The notes below the pieces were generated by a model that made no database searches, was not told where the DNA came from, and worked only from the letters and a program-made list of their open reading frames with translations. Of a stretch of DNA of 48,133 bases, positions 17,351 through 25,014 are shown one piece after another. Position numbers and translations under genes: made by a program. This stretch comes from Candidatus Methylarchaceae archaeon HK02M2 (GTDB lineage Archaea; Thermoproteota; Nitrososphaeria; Nitrososphaerales; JACAEJ01): NCBI GenBank assembly GCA_024256165.1, contig JAKLZG010000008.1, positions 1 through 48,133 on the forward strand. Direction: 5' to 3'. The stretch's first letter is position 1, and the number at the start of each line of letters is the position of its first letter.

Positions 17351-17475
17351 AATGGCAGTGGAACAAGGATACTCGTTACACTTTTGAATGCTTTAAAAGA
17401 ACGTGGTTTGAAGAGAGACTTGACTTGGTAACTGCTGGTGGAGGAAATTTTGTAGCAATAATCGTCAGAATATAA
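17351..17475 (+). pseudogene. Relic of a thiolase C-terminus (frameshifted)
   Basis: In one frame the sequence reads NGSGTRILVTLLNALKERG then LKRDL and hits a stop. A shift to another frame continues LVTAGGGNFVAIIVRI and ends at 17473-17475. This matches the end of thiolase/acetyl-CoA acetyltransferase (GASGARILVTLL...LKRRGLKRG...CIGGGxGVAMIVE), with the catalytic cysteine of the CxGGG loop lost. No upstream part of the gene is visible. It directly precedes an acyl-CoA synthetase subunit gene, suggesting decay of a CoA-ester pathway. Boundaries are approximate. Confidence 0.7.
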
Positions 17476-17554
17476 CCTTTGAATTAGAAGATATATAATC
17501 TTGTATAATCCAAATTAAATGTTATAAGAATAATTAAGGGGAAGTGTCTCATAG

Positions 17555-18262
17555 TTGAAGATACGATTTGAAAAAGCTTTTGAGTTAATCGAGAGTGCCC
17601 TATCCAAGGGAAGGCACGTATTACTCGAATCAGAAAGTATGACTTTGATGGCTATTATAGGTATTCCTGTGCCGACTTTTCAATTAGCTACCAGTGTAGA
17701 AGAAGCCCAAAAGATAGCTGAGGCATTTGGCTACCCAATTGTACTTAAAGTTGTATCTCCTGATATAATGCACAAGACCGATGTGGGAGGTGTAAAGTTA
17801 GGTATAATCAATTCGAATCAGATTGCAGAAAAATTCAAAGAGATTCAAAAGAGTGTTAAAGAGAAGGTACCCGATGCAAGAATTACTGGTATCATTGTTC
17901 ATAAGATGCAACCTTCAACAATAGAGGTAGCTATAGGAGCAGTGAGAGATCGACAGTTTGGTCCAGTGGTTATGTTCGGTCTTGGCGGTGTCTTTATTGA
18001 ACTCCTTAAAGATACATCCTTCAGAATTATCCCCATTTCTAAGGTTGATGCTTTAGAGATGATCCAGGAGACAAAGGGCTATCCTCTTTTAATAGGCTAT
18101 AGAGGTTCTCCAAAATTGGACTTAAACTCTATCACAGATGCTTTGGTGAGAGTCTCCGAATTAATGACATATATCAAAGAAATCGACCAAATTGATTTAA
18201 ACCCTATAATGGTCTATCAATTTGGACTGATTGCAGTCAGTGCAAGAATAATTCTTACTTAA
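17555..18262 (+). CDS. ADP-forming acyl-CoA synthetase, beta subunit (ATP-grasp)
   Basis: A 235-residue ATP-grasp protein whose size and sequence match the separate beta subunit of archaeal acetate-CoA ligase (ADP-forming), which makes ATP from acyl-CoA. The nucleotide-binding segment is GYPIVLKVVSPDIMHKTDVGGVKLG; later motifs are GVRD-like GAVRDRQFGPVVMFGLGG and the metal-binding IDLNPIMVY. It starts at TTG 17555. The alpha subunit, which carries the phosphohistidine, is not in the window, so a partner must be encoded elsewhere. A thiolase relic lies just upstream. Confidence 0.85.
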   Translation: MKIRFEKAFELIESALSKGRHVLLESESMTLMAIIGIPVPTFQLATSVEEAQKIAEAFGYPIVLKVVSPDIMHKTDVGGVKLGIINSNQIAEKFKEIQKSVKEKVPDARITGIIVHKMQPSTIEVAIGAVRDRQFGPVVMFGLGGVFIELLKDTSFRIIPISKVDALEMIQETKGYPLLIGYRGSPKLDLNSITDALVRVSELMTYIKEIDQIDLNPIMVYQFGLIAVSARIILT

Positions 18263-18281
18263 ATAATGGAGTCAGAAACTA

Positions 18282-19088
18282 ATGCCCAAAGATGAACAGA
18301 ATTCAGATGATATGGTGGAGAGATTTTATTCACGAATCAAATATAGGTCTAGTCTGATCTATGAGCTTGAAAGGCTGGCTCAAAGAGAGCGTGATCTAAG
18401 GAAAGAGATAATAGAAAATAAGATTAAGGAGAATAAAGAGAGAAACACTCTCTCAAAGCAATATAAATTGATAAGACGACTCAAAGAAACACGTAAGCCA
18501 ATTATAGCAAAGATGATCGAAATAGATGATAAGGTTGATAAAGTAAATAAGGCTCTCAAGGAGTTCCAGAATAAAGTTCCAACTAAATCTGAAAAAATAC
18601 TTACAGAAAAGTTAGAAAAAATAGAATGGGATCTTCAGACAATGAGTCTTACAAGAGATGAAGAAAAACAACTTGTGGGATACATCAAGAAATTAGAATT
18701 TGAATTATACCTTTGGAAAAAGGCATATGAGATGAGACAAGAACTAAATGCGCTTTTATCTGAAGTCAACTCTCTTAAAAGTAAATTAGATGAGGTGGAT
18801 GAGGCGAATAGTTCACTCCTCATTGAATTGAAAAATCGTAAAAAAATGTTAGACAAAATCATCATGATTAAGCAGCAATTATTAAAGGAGGATAATGAGA
18901 TAAAGCAAGATGTAGTTGAACTTAAAGAAATTTTGAATCATGTACAGGCAGAAATTTTCCAAAAAAAGCAACGCCTACTCAAAGTAGCTAGATCTAAAGT
19001 GAAAGATAAAGTTTCAAAAGGAAAAAGTCTGAGTTGGGATGAGTTAAAGATCTTATTTGAAGAAGATAAAAGTGAATCGTTTAAGTAA
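18282..19088 (+). CDS. Coiled-coil protein, COG1340-like
   Basis: A 268-residue protein that is almost entirely charged heptad coiled coil (about residues 10-240, rich in Lys, Glu and Leu), ending in KGKSLSWDELKILFEED. That short C-terminal motif and the length resemble the archaeal COG1340 coiled-coil proteins, whose role is unknown. It starts at ATG 18282 and is followed within 30 bases by the DUF373 gene and then a cis-prenyltransferase, so the three are probably one transcription unit. Confidence 0.65.
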   Translation: MPKDEQNSDDMVERFYSRIKYRSSLIYELERLAQRERDLRKEIIENKIKENKERNTLSKQYKLIRRLKETRKPIIAKMIEIDDKVDKVNKALKEFQNKVPTKSEKILTEKLEKIEWDLQTMSLTRDEEKQLVGYIKKLEFELYLWKKAYEMRQELNALLSEVNSLKSKLDEVDEANSSLLIELKNRKKMLDKIIMIKQQLLKEDNEIKQDVVELKEILNHVQAEIFQKKQRLLKVARSKVKDKVSKGKSLSWDELKILFEEDKSESFK

Positions 19089-19115
19089 TACTCACAACTT
19101 TATTATATTGAGACT

Positions 19116-20258
19116 TTGAGCGCGGAGCGAAGTTCATCAAAGATACTAATACTTAGTGTAGACAGAGATGACGATATAGGCGTTAAGGCAAAAATAAAAA
19201 CTCCTTTAATTGGCAGAGAATCTTGTATAGCGGCAGCAACAAAATTATCTATTGCAGATCCAGAAGAAGCCGATGCTAACGCCATTTTTGCAGCAGTAAA
19301 GCAGTATGATGAGTTAGTGAGTAAAGGTCATGAATGTGAAGTAGCGGCGATAGCTGGATCATCTGAAGAAGGAGTTGAAGCCGACCAGAAATTAAGGTCT
19401 GAACTGATGAAGGTGATACAGAGATTCAATGCAAATGGAATGATCTTAGTATCAGATGGATTTGATGATAGTGCCATATTACCTATCTTATTAGGAGTAG
19501 GTCCTGTAATTTCTGTGAGAAGGGTTGTTATAAAACATAGTAAAAGTGTAGAAGAATCTTACGCTGTTCTTGGTAGATACTTAAAAACGCTTTTTACCGA
19601 CCCTAAATACTCTAAATTTTCTTTGGGGGTACCTGGATTGTTACTTCTTGTTACAGGTTTTCTTAGTCTTTTTAATTTACTTCAACTTGCCACACAAATA
19701 ACCTCTATAATTCTTGGTATCGCTTTGGTGGCATGGGGTTTCGATTTAATTAAATATACTACATCAATAAAGAAGATGGAGATATCTATAAAGAAGACTA
19801 GACCATCTTCATATCTCCGATTCTTCTCTATAGTGACAACACTTTTAGTTATATGTGTTGCTTTATATCGAGCATTTATTGCGATGTCGAATTTACCTGA
19901 ATATCTTGAAATTTTGGGTGATGTCTCATTAATATTTAAACATGGACCTTTACTTTTTGGATTTTTTATGAAAGAAGCAATCCCTCTAACATGGGTTGGG
20001 CTCTCTATATATTTTGTATACTCTACAGTATCCCATTGGATAAGAAAAAGTGTAAAGATATGGCAGGATGTCTTTGCAATTATAATATTAGTTTTTCTTT
20101 ACATACCTCTACTCGAATTTTCACAAATCTTGATAAATCCAGAACAGAGCGTCTTTACACTCGTATCACAGCTCTTATTAGGACTTATGGTAACATTTTT
20201 AGTTTCGATGGTAGCTTATCAATATATTCGCCATCATAGGAAAGTGAAGAGGACTTAA
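19116..20258 (+). CDS. DUF373 family membrane protein
   Basis: A 380-residue protein of the archaeal DUF373 family. The soluble N-terminal half opens ILILSVDRDDDIGVKAKIKT and continues IGRESCIAAATKLSIADPEE, VAAIAGSSEEGVEADQKL and ILVSDGFDDSA, an acidic Rossmann-like domain. The C-terminal half has about six membrane helices. Start is TTG 19116. The stop is separated from the TTG of the cis-prenyltransferase by one base, implying coupled translation. Conservation of this neighbour suggests a role in isoprenoid lipid or lipid-linked glycan handling, but no function is established. Confidence 0.85.
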   Translation: MSAERSSSKILILSVDRDDDIGVKAKIKTPLIGRESCIAAATKLSIADPEEADANAIFAAVKQYDELVSKGHECEVAAIAGSSEEGVEADQKLRSELMKVIQRFNANGMILVSDGFDDSAILPILLGVGPVISVRRVVIKHSKSVEESYAVLGRYLKTLFTDPKYSKFSLGVPGLLLLVTGFLSLFNLLQLATQITSIILGIALVAWGFDLIKYTTSIKKMEISIKKTRPSSYLRFFSIVTTLLVICVALYRAFIAMSNLPEYLEILGDVSLIFKHGPLLFGFFMKEAIPLTWVGLSIYFVYSTVSHWIRKSVKIWQDVFAIIILVFLYIPLLEFSQILINPEQSVFTLVSQLLLGLMVTFLVSMVAYQYIRHHRKVKRT

Positions 20259-20259
20259 A

Positions 20260-21042
20260 TTGCTTGACTCGTTATTTAGAGTAGCAGGTGTCTATAAACT
20301 TTACACTAGATATCTAAGTAACCAGATCAGCAAGACTGAAGCTCCTAAGCATATAGGGATCATATTGGATGGAAACAGAAGATGGGCAGAATCCCGTTCT
20401 TTTACAAGATTGGTCGGCCATCGTCTTGGTGCAGAAAAAGCTGAAGAACTTCTTGAATGGTGCCACGAATTTAATATCAAGACTGTAACTTTATATATCT
20501 TATCAATAGAGAACCTACAAAGATCACCTGAAGAGATAAAAGAGTTATTCGATCTTTTAGGAGAAAAACTCAGAAATCTAATGCAGGATGAGCGAATTCA
20601 CAAGAATCATATTCGTGTAAAGGCCTTAGGTAAGCTTGATCTAATCCCCAATACTATAAGAAAACTTTTAGTTGAGATCGAAAAGGCTACAGAAAATTAT
20701 AATGAGCACTTTCTCAATGTTGCCATCGCTTATGGTGGACGATTGGAAATAGTCGATGGTGTTAAGAGTATAGTTGAAAAGGTTACACTTGGTAAAATCA
20801 ATCCTTCAGATATTACTCCAAAGATGATTGAGGAGCATCTATATACTTCACATCTTCCGCACCCTGAACCTGACCTTATAATCAGAACTTCTGGAGAGGA
20901 GAGGTTGAGCGGTTTCTTATTGTGGCAAAGTGCTTATAGTGAGTTCGTTTTTATAGATACCTATTGGCCAGAGTTCAGAAAGATCGATCTAATGAGGGCA
21001 ATAAGAACCTATCAGAGAAGGAAGAGAAGGTTTGGAAATTAA
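20260..21042 (+). CDS. uppS: cis-Prenyltransferase (undecaprenyl/dolichyl diphosphate synthase type)
   Basis: A 260-residue enzyme that condenses isopentenyl diphosphate units with cis stereochemistry to make the polyprenyl carrier lipid for glycan assembly. Signatures are HIGIILDGNRRWAESR with catalytic Asp37, TLYILSIENLQRSPEE, and the C-terminal PDLIIRTSGEERLSGFLLWQ and YWPEFRKIDL. It starts at TTG 20260, one base after the DUF373 stop. It is convergent with purA, with a T-rich inverted repeat between them. Confidence 0.95.
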   Translation: MLDSLFRVAGVYKLYTRYLSNQISKTEAPKHIGIILDGNRRWAESRSFTRLVGHRLGAEKAEELLEWCHEFNIKTVTLYILSIENLQRSPEEIKELFDLLGEKLRNLMQDERIHKNHIRVKALGKLDLIPNTIRKLLVEIEKATENYNEHFLNVAIAYGGRLEIVDGVKSIVEKVTLGKINPSDITPKMIEEHLYTSHLPHPEPDLIIRTSGEERLSGFLLWQSAYSEFVFIDTYWPEFRKIDLMRAIRTYQRRKRRFGN

Positions 21043-21066
21043 TCTATAGAAACCGTAGATCATCGG

Positions 21067-21088
21067 ATTCATTTTTACTTTTATGAAT
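21067..21088. terminator. T-rich inverted repeat between convergent genes
   Basis: ATTCAT and ATGAAT pair around a ten-base TTTTACTTTT loop, between the stop codons of uppS and purA. The T runs suit archaeal termination on the + strand. Weak, structural evidence only. Confidence 0.35.
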
Positions 21089-21120
21089 GATTTTAGTCTT
21101 TAAGGCTTATTAAACCTGAT

Positions 21121-22137
21121 CTATTTTAGCCCTGAACCTCTTCTATCAATTGTATCAAAGACTTCTGGACCAGTACTTATAATCGATACTGGCAAATTTA
21201 ATGAATTTTCTATATCTTCGATGAACCTTTTTGCCTGTAATGGTAAATCTTCAAAACGAGTAATTCTATAACTTTTAGGAAAGACCACATCTAATTTAGT
21301 GATAGCTATCTGGGTCGCACTATTTAACATCACAGCTCGCTTTGCAATCTCAAAATTAAAAGGCGCCGCTCTTCTCGCCCTACCAGTTACTGTAGCTATT
21401 TCTGCCCATCCCCTCTTAATAGTTTCCTCTTCACTAATCTCCCTAGGCAACTCGCCTTCACCGACTCTTGTAACATACGACTTAAAGACAATCAGAACAT
21501 CGTCTACCTTTTTCGGCCCTATTCCAATATCTGAGCAGATAGCAGATGCAGTTACATCCTTAGACGTTACGAATGGATAAGTTCCATGATAGAGAGAGAG
21601 AAAAGTGCCTTGAGTGCCTTCAAGTATAACATCTGAGCCACTATCAATAGATGTGTTAACTTCAAAGGCTACATCTCCTAAATATTTCTTTAAAGAAGGA
21701 AAATCTTTTGCAACTTTGGCAACCCTTAAAACCCTGTCTGAATTAGCCGGACCAGAACCTGATCCTGTAGTTCCTATCTTCTCCTTTAAATAACCCCTTT
21801 TATCACGCTCTATATGATCATGTTCGATGATACAACACTGCGAATCGACCATAACTCTTGAATCAACATTAAAAATCTTAATCTCGTTTAAAAGTACTTG
21901 GGGGTCGACTATAACTCCAGCACCTATCATCAATTTCGTCTGTTCATTTAGTATCGCACTAGGGAGCATCCTAAGCTTGTAGCTTTTTCCTTTAAAGACA
22001 ACAGTATGACCAGCATTTGGACCTACGCCTCCCCTGACAGTTATAGCAGGATTGTCCTCCATGGCTAGATAAGATATTATTTTTCCTTTCCCACAATCTC
22101 CAAAGAAACCTCCAACTATTACAGTGACAACCATCAC
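21121..22137 (-). CDS. purA: Adenylosuccinate synthetase (archaeal short form)
   Basis: PurA makes adenylosuccinate from IMP, aspartate and GTP in AMP synthesis. The 338-residue length is the compact archaeal form, about 90 residues shorter than bacterial enzymes. The P-loop-like motif is GGFFGDCGKGKI with catalytic Asp14; the usual glutamate of GDEGKGK is cysteine here. The second catalytic residue is His44 in PNAGHTVV. TTGSGSGPANSDR, LEGTQGTFLSLYHGTYP and VTGRARRAAPF bind IMP and the loop regions. The start is one of two adjacent ATGs. It stands alone on the minus strand. Confidence 0.95.
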   Translation of the reverse strand: MMVVTVIVGGFFGDCGKGKIISYLAMEDNPAITVRGGVGPNAGHTVVFKGKSYKLRMLPSAILNEQTKLMIGAGVIVDPQVLLNEIKIFNVDSRVMVDSQCCIIEHDHIERDKRGYLKEKIGTTGSGSGPANSDRVLRVAKVAKDFPSLKKYLGDVAFEVNTSIDSGSDVILEGTQGTFLSLYHGTYPFVTSKDVTASAICSDIGIGPKKVDDVLIVFKSYVTRVGEGELPREISEEETIKRGWAEIATVTGRARRAAPFNFEIAKRAVMLNSATQIAITKLDVVFPKSYRITRFEDLPLQAKRFIEDIENSLNLPVSIISTGPEVFDTIDRRGSGLK

Positions 22138-22219
22138 CTAATCATTACGACCATAAATAAACTGATAATTAAAGATATATATAATAAAGAATTAAAAATG
22201 ATGCTTTACTGATTAGATT

Positions 22220-22483
22220 ATGCTCAAGATAGTTTTGGGTAAATTAAAAGAAAGAAGTAATGATCTAGCGAATTTTTTAGAGGGGAAGCACTCTATTAAA
22301 TCGTCTATAGAAGGTGATGAAATAATATTAGATGATGAAGAAAAAAAGGTAAAACTAAAGAAGAGATTTGTCAAAACGTATTTGAAGAGGTACCTCTATA
22401 AAAATGATTTAAAAAAAACTTATAGGGTTTTGGTGGAAGGTGATAGATTGATGTTTGTTGAATTAAAGTTTAAAGAAGAATAA
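22220..22483 (+). CDS. Small basic protein resembling eukaryotic ribosomal protein eL22
   Basis: An 87-residue protein. Residues 47-72 (KKRFVKTYLKRYLYKNDL then KKTYRVLV) align well with the core of eukaryotic eL22 (SKRYLKYLTKKYLKKNNL then RDWLRVVA). The flanks agree in order too: an N-terminal FLEGK helix end, a short beta hairpin (GDEIILDDEEKKVKL), and a final FVELKFKEE matching YELRYF plus acidic tail. eL22 binds 28S rRNA near the tunnel exit. Archaeal homologues are generally regarded as absent outside Asgard archaea, so the match needs a profile search. The gene is alone between purA and pyrF. Confidence 0.55.
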   Translation: MLKIVLGKLKERSNDLANFLEGKHSIKSSIEGDEIILDDEEKKVKLKKRFVKTYLKRYLYKNDLKKTYRVLVEGDRLMFVELKFKEE

Positions 22484-22632
22484 CCCCAGGGTCCTTTAAA
22501 ACGAGATAATCATTTTCAATGAATTTCCTTGCATCTTTTAAAGCTTTATGAACTTTAGATACATTTAGATTATAAATTACTTCTTTTAATTTATTGGAAG
22601 TTTTTACTCAAAAATCAATCTATATTAAAAAT
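22484..22632. other. AT-rich gap with no supported gene
   Basis: About 150 bases between the eL22-like gene and a possible small ORF. The minus strand has an uninterrupted stretch of about 40 codons (about 22475-22597) that reads like protein (VSKVHKALKDARKFIEND) but has no start codon after the preceding stop, so it is at best a relic. I see no RNA gene here. Confidence 0.4.
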
Positions 22633-22791
22633 ATGCACAATAGGAAGAACACTAGATTAAAGCAATCTGATTTTATAAAACTTTGCGAATTAAAAGACCT
22701 ATCAAAGCAGACTTATGCTTTTAAGAAGACAGTGTGCATAAAGATCATAAAGTTTGTTAAGACATATTCATTGGTTGAACTTGAAAAATGA
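22633..22791 (+). CDS. Possible 52-residue basic protein coupled to pyrF
   Basis: A short frame from ATG 22633, opening MHNRKNTRLKQSDFIKLCEL and ending LVELEK. Its stop overlaps the pyrF ATG (ATGA at 22788-22791), the usual sign of translational coupling. The composition is very basic with several cysteines, and no family is recognised. The frame is open upstream to 22594 but that part is less protein-like. It may be a small nucleic-acid-binding protein or a leader ORF for pyrF. Confidence 0.35.
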   Translation: MHNRKNTRLKQSDFIKLCELKDLSKQTYAFKKTVCIKIIKFVKTYSLVELEK

Positions 22792-23546
22792 AAGAGCAGA
22801 ACTTTGTAGATAGGATTCAGTACTCAATGAGAAAACATTCTAGTAGGATAGTGTTGGCCCTTGATATAGTTGATGATGAAAAGTCAAAACTTCTGGAGAG
22901 AGTTTTGTCAATTATGAGAAGATTATCGCCTTATATTGCCACAGTCAAGCTAAACTACCATCTTCTCTTACCTTTGAACTTTAAAGAAATAAAGAAGATA
23001 GTAAATCTCGCTCATGATCACGATCTACAAGTTATAGCGGACTTGAAGTTAAATGATATAGCATCAACCAACTTGATAGTAAGTGATTATCTATGGAGAG
23101 CAGACTTTGATGCTGTTATTGCAAATCCATTCGTTGGTTATGAAGGAGGCCTTGAGCCAATGATTAAAAGAGCTCACGAAATGAGAAAGGGAGTAATCCT
23201 ACTGGTATATATGAGCCATAAAGGTGCAAGAGAAGGTTATGATTTAACAATTTTAAATGAGTATGATGAAAAGAAAAAGTTGTACGAATTATTCATTCAG
23301 AAGGCGAAGAGATGGCATGCAGATGGAATAGTCGTTGGTGGAACTAATTTGAAGATATTATCATCTATATCATCTCGAACAAAAGGAAAGCTATTGATCT
23401 TCTCCCCTGGAGTAGGTGCTCAAGGTGGTAATGCGGTTAAAGCTGTAAGGTCGGGTGCAGATTTTATAGTCATCGGTAGATCAATACTATTCTCAGAAGA
23501 TTCAGTATCTGTAGCTGTTAAGATCAATAAAGATACTTTTTATTAG
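22788..23546 (+). CDS. pyrF: Orotidine 5'-phosphate decarboxylase
   Basis: PyrF converts OMP to UMP, the last step of pyrimidine synthesis. The 252-residue TIM barrel has the catalytic DxKxxD signature as IADLKLNDIAST (Asp85, Lys87, Asp90). The substrate Asp is in VLALDI, and the phosphate-binding end is FSPGVGAQGGNAVKAV plus DFIVIGRSI. This resembles the archaeal/bacterial type of about 210-250 residues with a slightly longer N-terminus. It starts at ATG 22788 inside an ATGA overlap with a small upstream frame and is convergent with the TFB gene. Confidence 0.93.
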   Translation: MKEQNFVDRIQYSMRKHSSRIVLALDIVDDEKSKLLERVLSIMRRLSPYIATVKLNYHLLLPLNFKEIKKIVNLAHDHDLQVIADLKLNDIASTNLIVSDYLWRADFDAVIANPFVGYEGGLEPMIKRAHEMRKGVILLVYMSHKGAREGYDLTILNEYDEKKKLYELFIQKAKRWHADGIVVGGTNLKILSSISSRTKGKLLIFSPGVGAQGGNAVKAVRSGADFIVIGRSILFSEDSVSVAVKINKDTFY

Positions 23547-23569
23547 ATTTTATTTTAAGCGAATTAATA

Positions 23570-24517
23570 TCAAATCTTCAAAGTCGCCTTCAAGCCCTTG
23601 TAACGATTGCGTATAGTGACCTCTGTAACACCTGCTGCCTCAGCGATGTCCTTCTGAGTCTTGTTCTCGCCTTCAAGGACACACGAAACATATAGTGCTG
23701 CTGCTGCAAGACCCATAGGATCTTTTCCTGCTGATGTCTTCATTTTTATAGCTTTCTCTAAAATTTCTAAAGCCTTTCTTTGAGTTCTCTCTGAAAGCTT
23801 AGATTCGCTTGCAATTCTAGATACGCATTTAGCTGGGTTTACTACAGGCATTTTCATATCCATTTCTCTTAGGAGTAGACGATAACAACGCGCTATATCT
23901 TTCTTTCTGATATTACTAATGCTACTGACATCTTTAAGAGTCCTAGGAGTTTCTGTGTCACGACATGCTGCATATAAGGATGCTACTATAAGTGCAGATA
24001 TAGATCGCCCTCTAACTAAGCCCTTTTCGAGCGCCTTACGATAAATATATGCTGCTTTTTCTATTACTGCATCACTTACACTAAGTTTGTCAGCAAGTCG
24101 ATCCAACTCACTAAATGCTTGCCTTAAATTTCTGTCTACTGGTTGATGAACTTGACTTCTGCTATCCCAAGTACGAAGGCGTACAATGGTGGCTTTCATT
24201 GATGAAGGAAGAGATTTTCCTGAGGCATCTACATCCTTGACTCCAATAATTGTGGCTAAACCCATGTCATGCATTGCTAGTGAAGAAGGCATTCCTGTAC
24301 GACTCCTATTCTCTTTTTCTTCCTTTGAAAAAGCGCGCCACTCAGGTCCAACTTCTTCTATCTTCTCTTTTACTACAAAACCACAATTACTACAAAACAA
24401 CTCGCCAGCTGAGCTATCTGCTATCATAGGCCCCTTTCCACACTTAGGGCAACGATCTACAATTCTTTGTAATCTAAAAATATCTGAAGTTTTTTCAGAA
24501 ACCAAAATATACACCAA
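23570..24517 (-). CDS. tfb: Transcription initiation factor TFB
   Basis: A 315-residue TFIIB homologue that bridges TBP-DNA and RNA polymerase at promoters. The N-terminal zinc ribbon has Cys23, 26, 42 and 45. The B-reader region GPEWRAFSKEEKENRSRTG follows, then two cyclin repeats (starting near 110 and 210), the second ending with the helix-turn-helix DIAEAAGVTEVTIRNRYK that reads the BRE. It is full length. The start is one of TTG 24517, GTG 24514 or TTG 24505. A TATA-like AATTTATATATT lies about 40 bases upstream, with a short inverted repeat between it and the start. Confidence 0.96.
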   Translation of the reverse strand: MVYILVSEKTSDIFRLQRIVDRCPKCGKGPMIADSSAGELFCSNCGFVVKEKIEEVGPEWRAFSKEEKENRSRTGMPSSLAMHDMGLATIIGVKDVDASGKSLPSSMKATIVRLRTWDSRSQVHQPVDRNLRQAFSELDRLADKLSVSDAVIEKAAYIYRKALEKGLVRGRSISALIVASLYAACRDTETPRTLKDVSSISNIRKKDIARCYRLLLREMDMKMPVVNPAKCVSRIASESKLSERTQRKALEILEKAIKMKTSAGKDPMGLAAAALYVSCVLEGENKTQKDIAEAAGVTEVTIRNRYKGLKATLKI

Positions 24518-24535
24518 AAGATTTATTTACTTGGA

Positions 24536-24566
24536 ATTCTTAATTCAAGAATCTAATATATAAATT
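24536..24566 (-). promoter_or_regulatory. TATA-like box and inverted repeat upstream of tfb
   Basis: On the minus strand AATTTATATATT (about 24555-24566) forms a TATA-like box. ATTCTT (24536-24541) and AAGAAT (24547-24552) form a 6-bp inverted repeat with a five-base spacer placed between that box and the start codon. This position would let a regulator, possibly the TFB system itself, control tfb. Suggestive only. Confidence 0.4.
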
Positions 24567-24736
24567 TTCCCTTTTTTCGGTAAGATATATAAAAATAATT
24601 TTTAATAATTTAAAAATATTAAATATGAAAATAATTTTTCACGTATAATATTTTTAACTTAAAAAATTGTAATGAGAGAAAAAACATATAGTTTATTACA
24701 AGAGAAACCTATTTATGCTAAAATTTCAACACGCTC

Positions 24737-24749
24737 CTAACCAGGTTAG
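24737..24749. repeat. Short palindrome next to tRNA-Asp 3' end
   Basis: CTAACC-A-GGTTAG is symmetric around one base and touches the discriminator base of tRNA-Asp. In RNA it would form a 5-bp hairpin with a three-base loop, a possible processing or termination element. Its GTTAG also occurs in the D-loop of the tRNA. Confidence 0.4.
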
Positions 24750-24851
24750 CGCCCTTCGGCAAGGGTATCTTTTTCTCCCTTTTGGCCGGGATTTGAACCC
24801 GGGTCGGAGCGGTGACAGCGCCCCATACTAACCGGACTATACTACCAGGGC
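24750..24851 (-). tRNA. tRNA-Asp(GTC) with an intron in the 3' acceptor strand
   Basis: Reading the minus strand: acceptor GCCCTGG, D arm GTAT/GTAT with wobble pairs, anticodon stem GGGCG/CGCTC around loop CTGTCAC (anticodon GTC), variable loop CGAC, T arm CCGGG-TTCAAAT-CCCGG. After the T arm only CCA of the expected CCAGGGC is present. The remaining GGGC and the discriminator G come 28 bases later. Removing bases 24755-24782 restores a perfect 7-bp acceptor and a standard 74-nt tRNA. No CCA is encoded. The intron is at about position 68/69, far from the usual 37/38 site, so splicing must precede or accompany 3' maturation. Identity is certain; the exact splice points can shift by a base. Confidence 0.93.
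24755..24782 (-). other. 28-nt intron of tRNA-Asp
   Basis: The insert lies between tRNA positions 68 and 69. Inside it AAGGG and CCCTT pair in a 5-bp helix with an A-rich loop, which would bring the two splice sites together as in a bulge-helix-bulge target of the archaeal tRNA endonuclease. The adenine at each junction makes the cut ambiguous by one base. Confidence 0.8.
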
Positions 24852-24974
24852 AACTATTATGTTATATGGCTAGTAACCATTCCAGTTAAAAATTTTTCCT
24901 TTAAAGCTTCTATCTACCTCTTTCTAATCTCTCAAGCTAAGATTATATCTCTACTCTAAATCTTACTGAAAAGC

Positions 24975-24984
24975 TATTATAAAT
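24975..24984 (+). promoter_or_regulatory. TATA-like box of tRNA-Lys
   Basis: TATTATAAAT lies about 31-40 bases before the mature tRNA-Lys 5' end, predicting a transcript start about ten bases upstream of the tRNA. Confidence 0.45.
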
Positions 24985-25014
24985 GATGTCATATAGAGTT
25001 ATTGGCGGGTTCGA

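Noticed and set aside
22475-22597. About 40 codons on the minus strand reading VSKVHKALKDARKFIEND
   Set aside because: Protein-like, but no start codon follows the preceding stop and it overlaps the end of the eL22-like gene; at most a relic.
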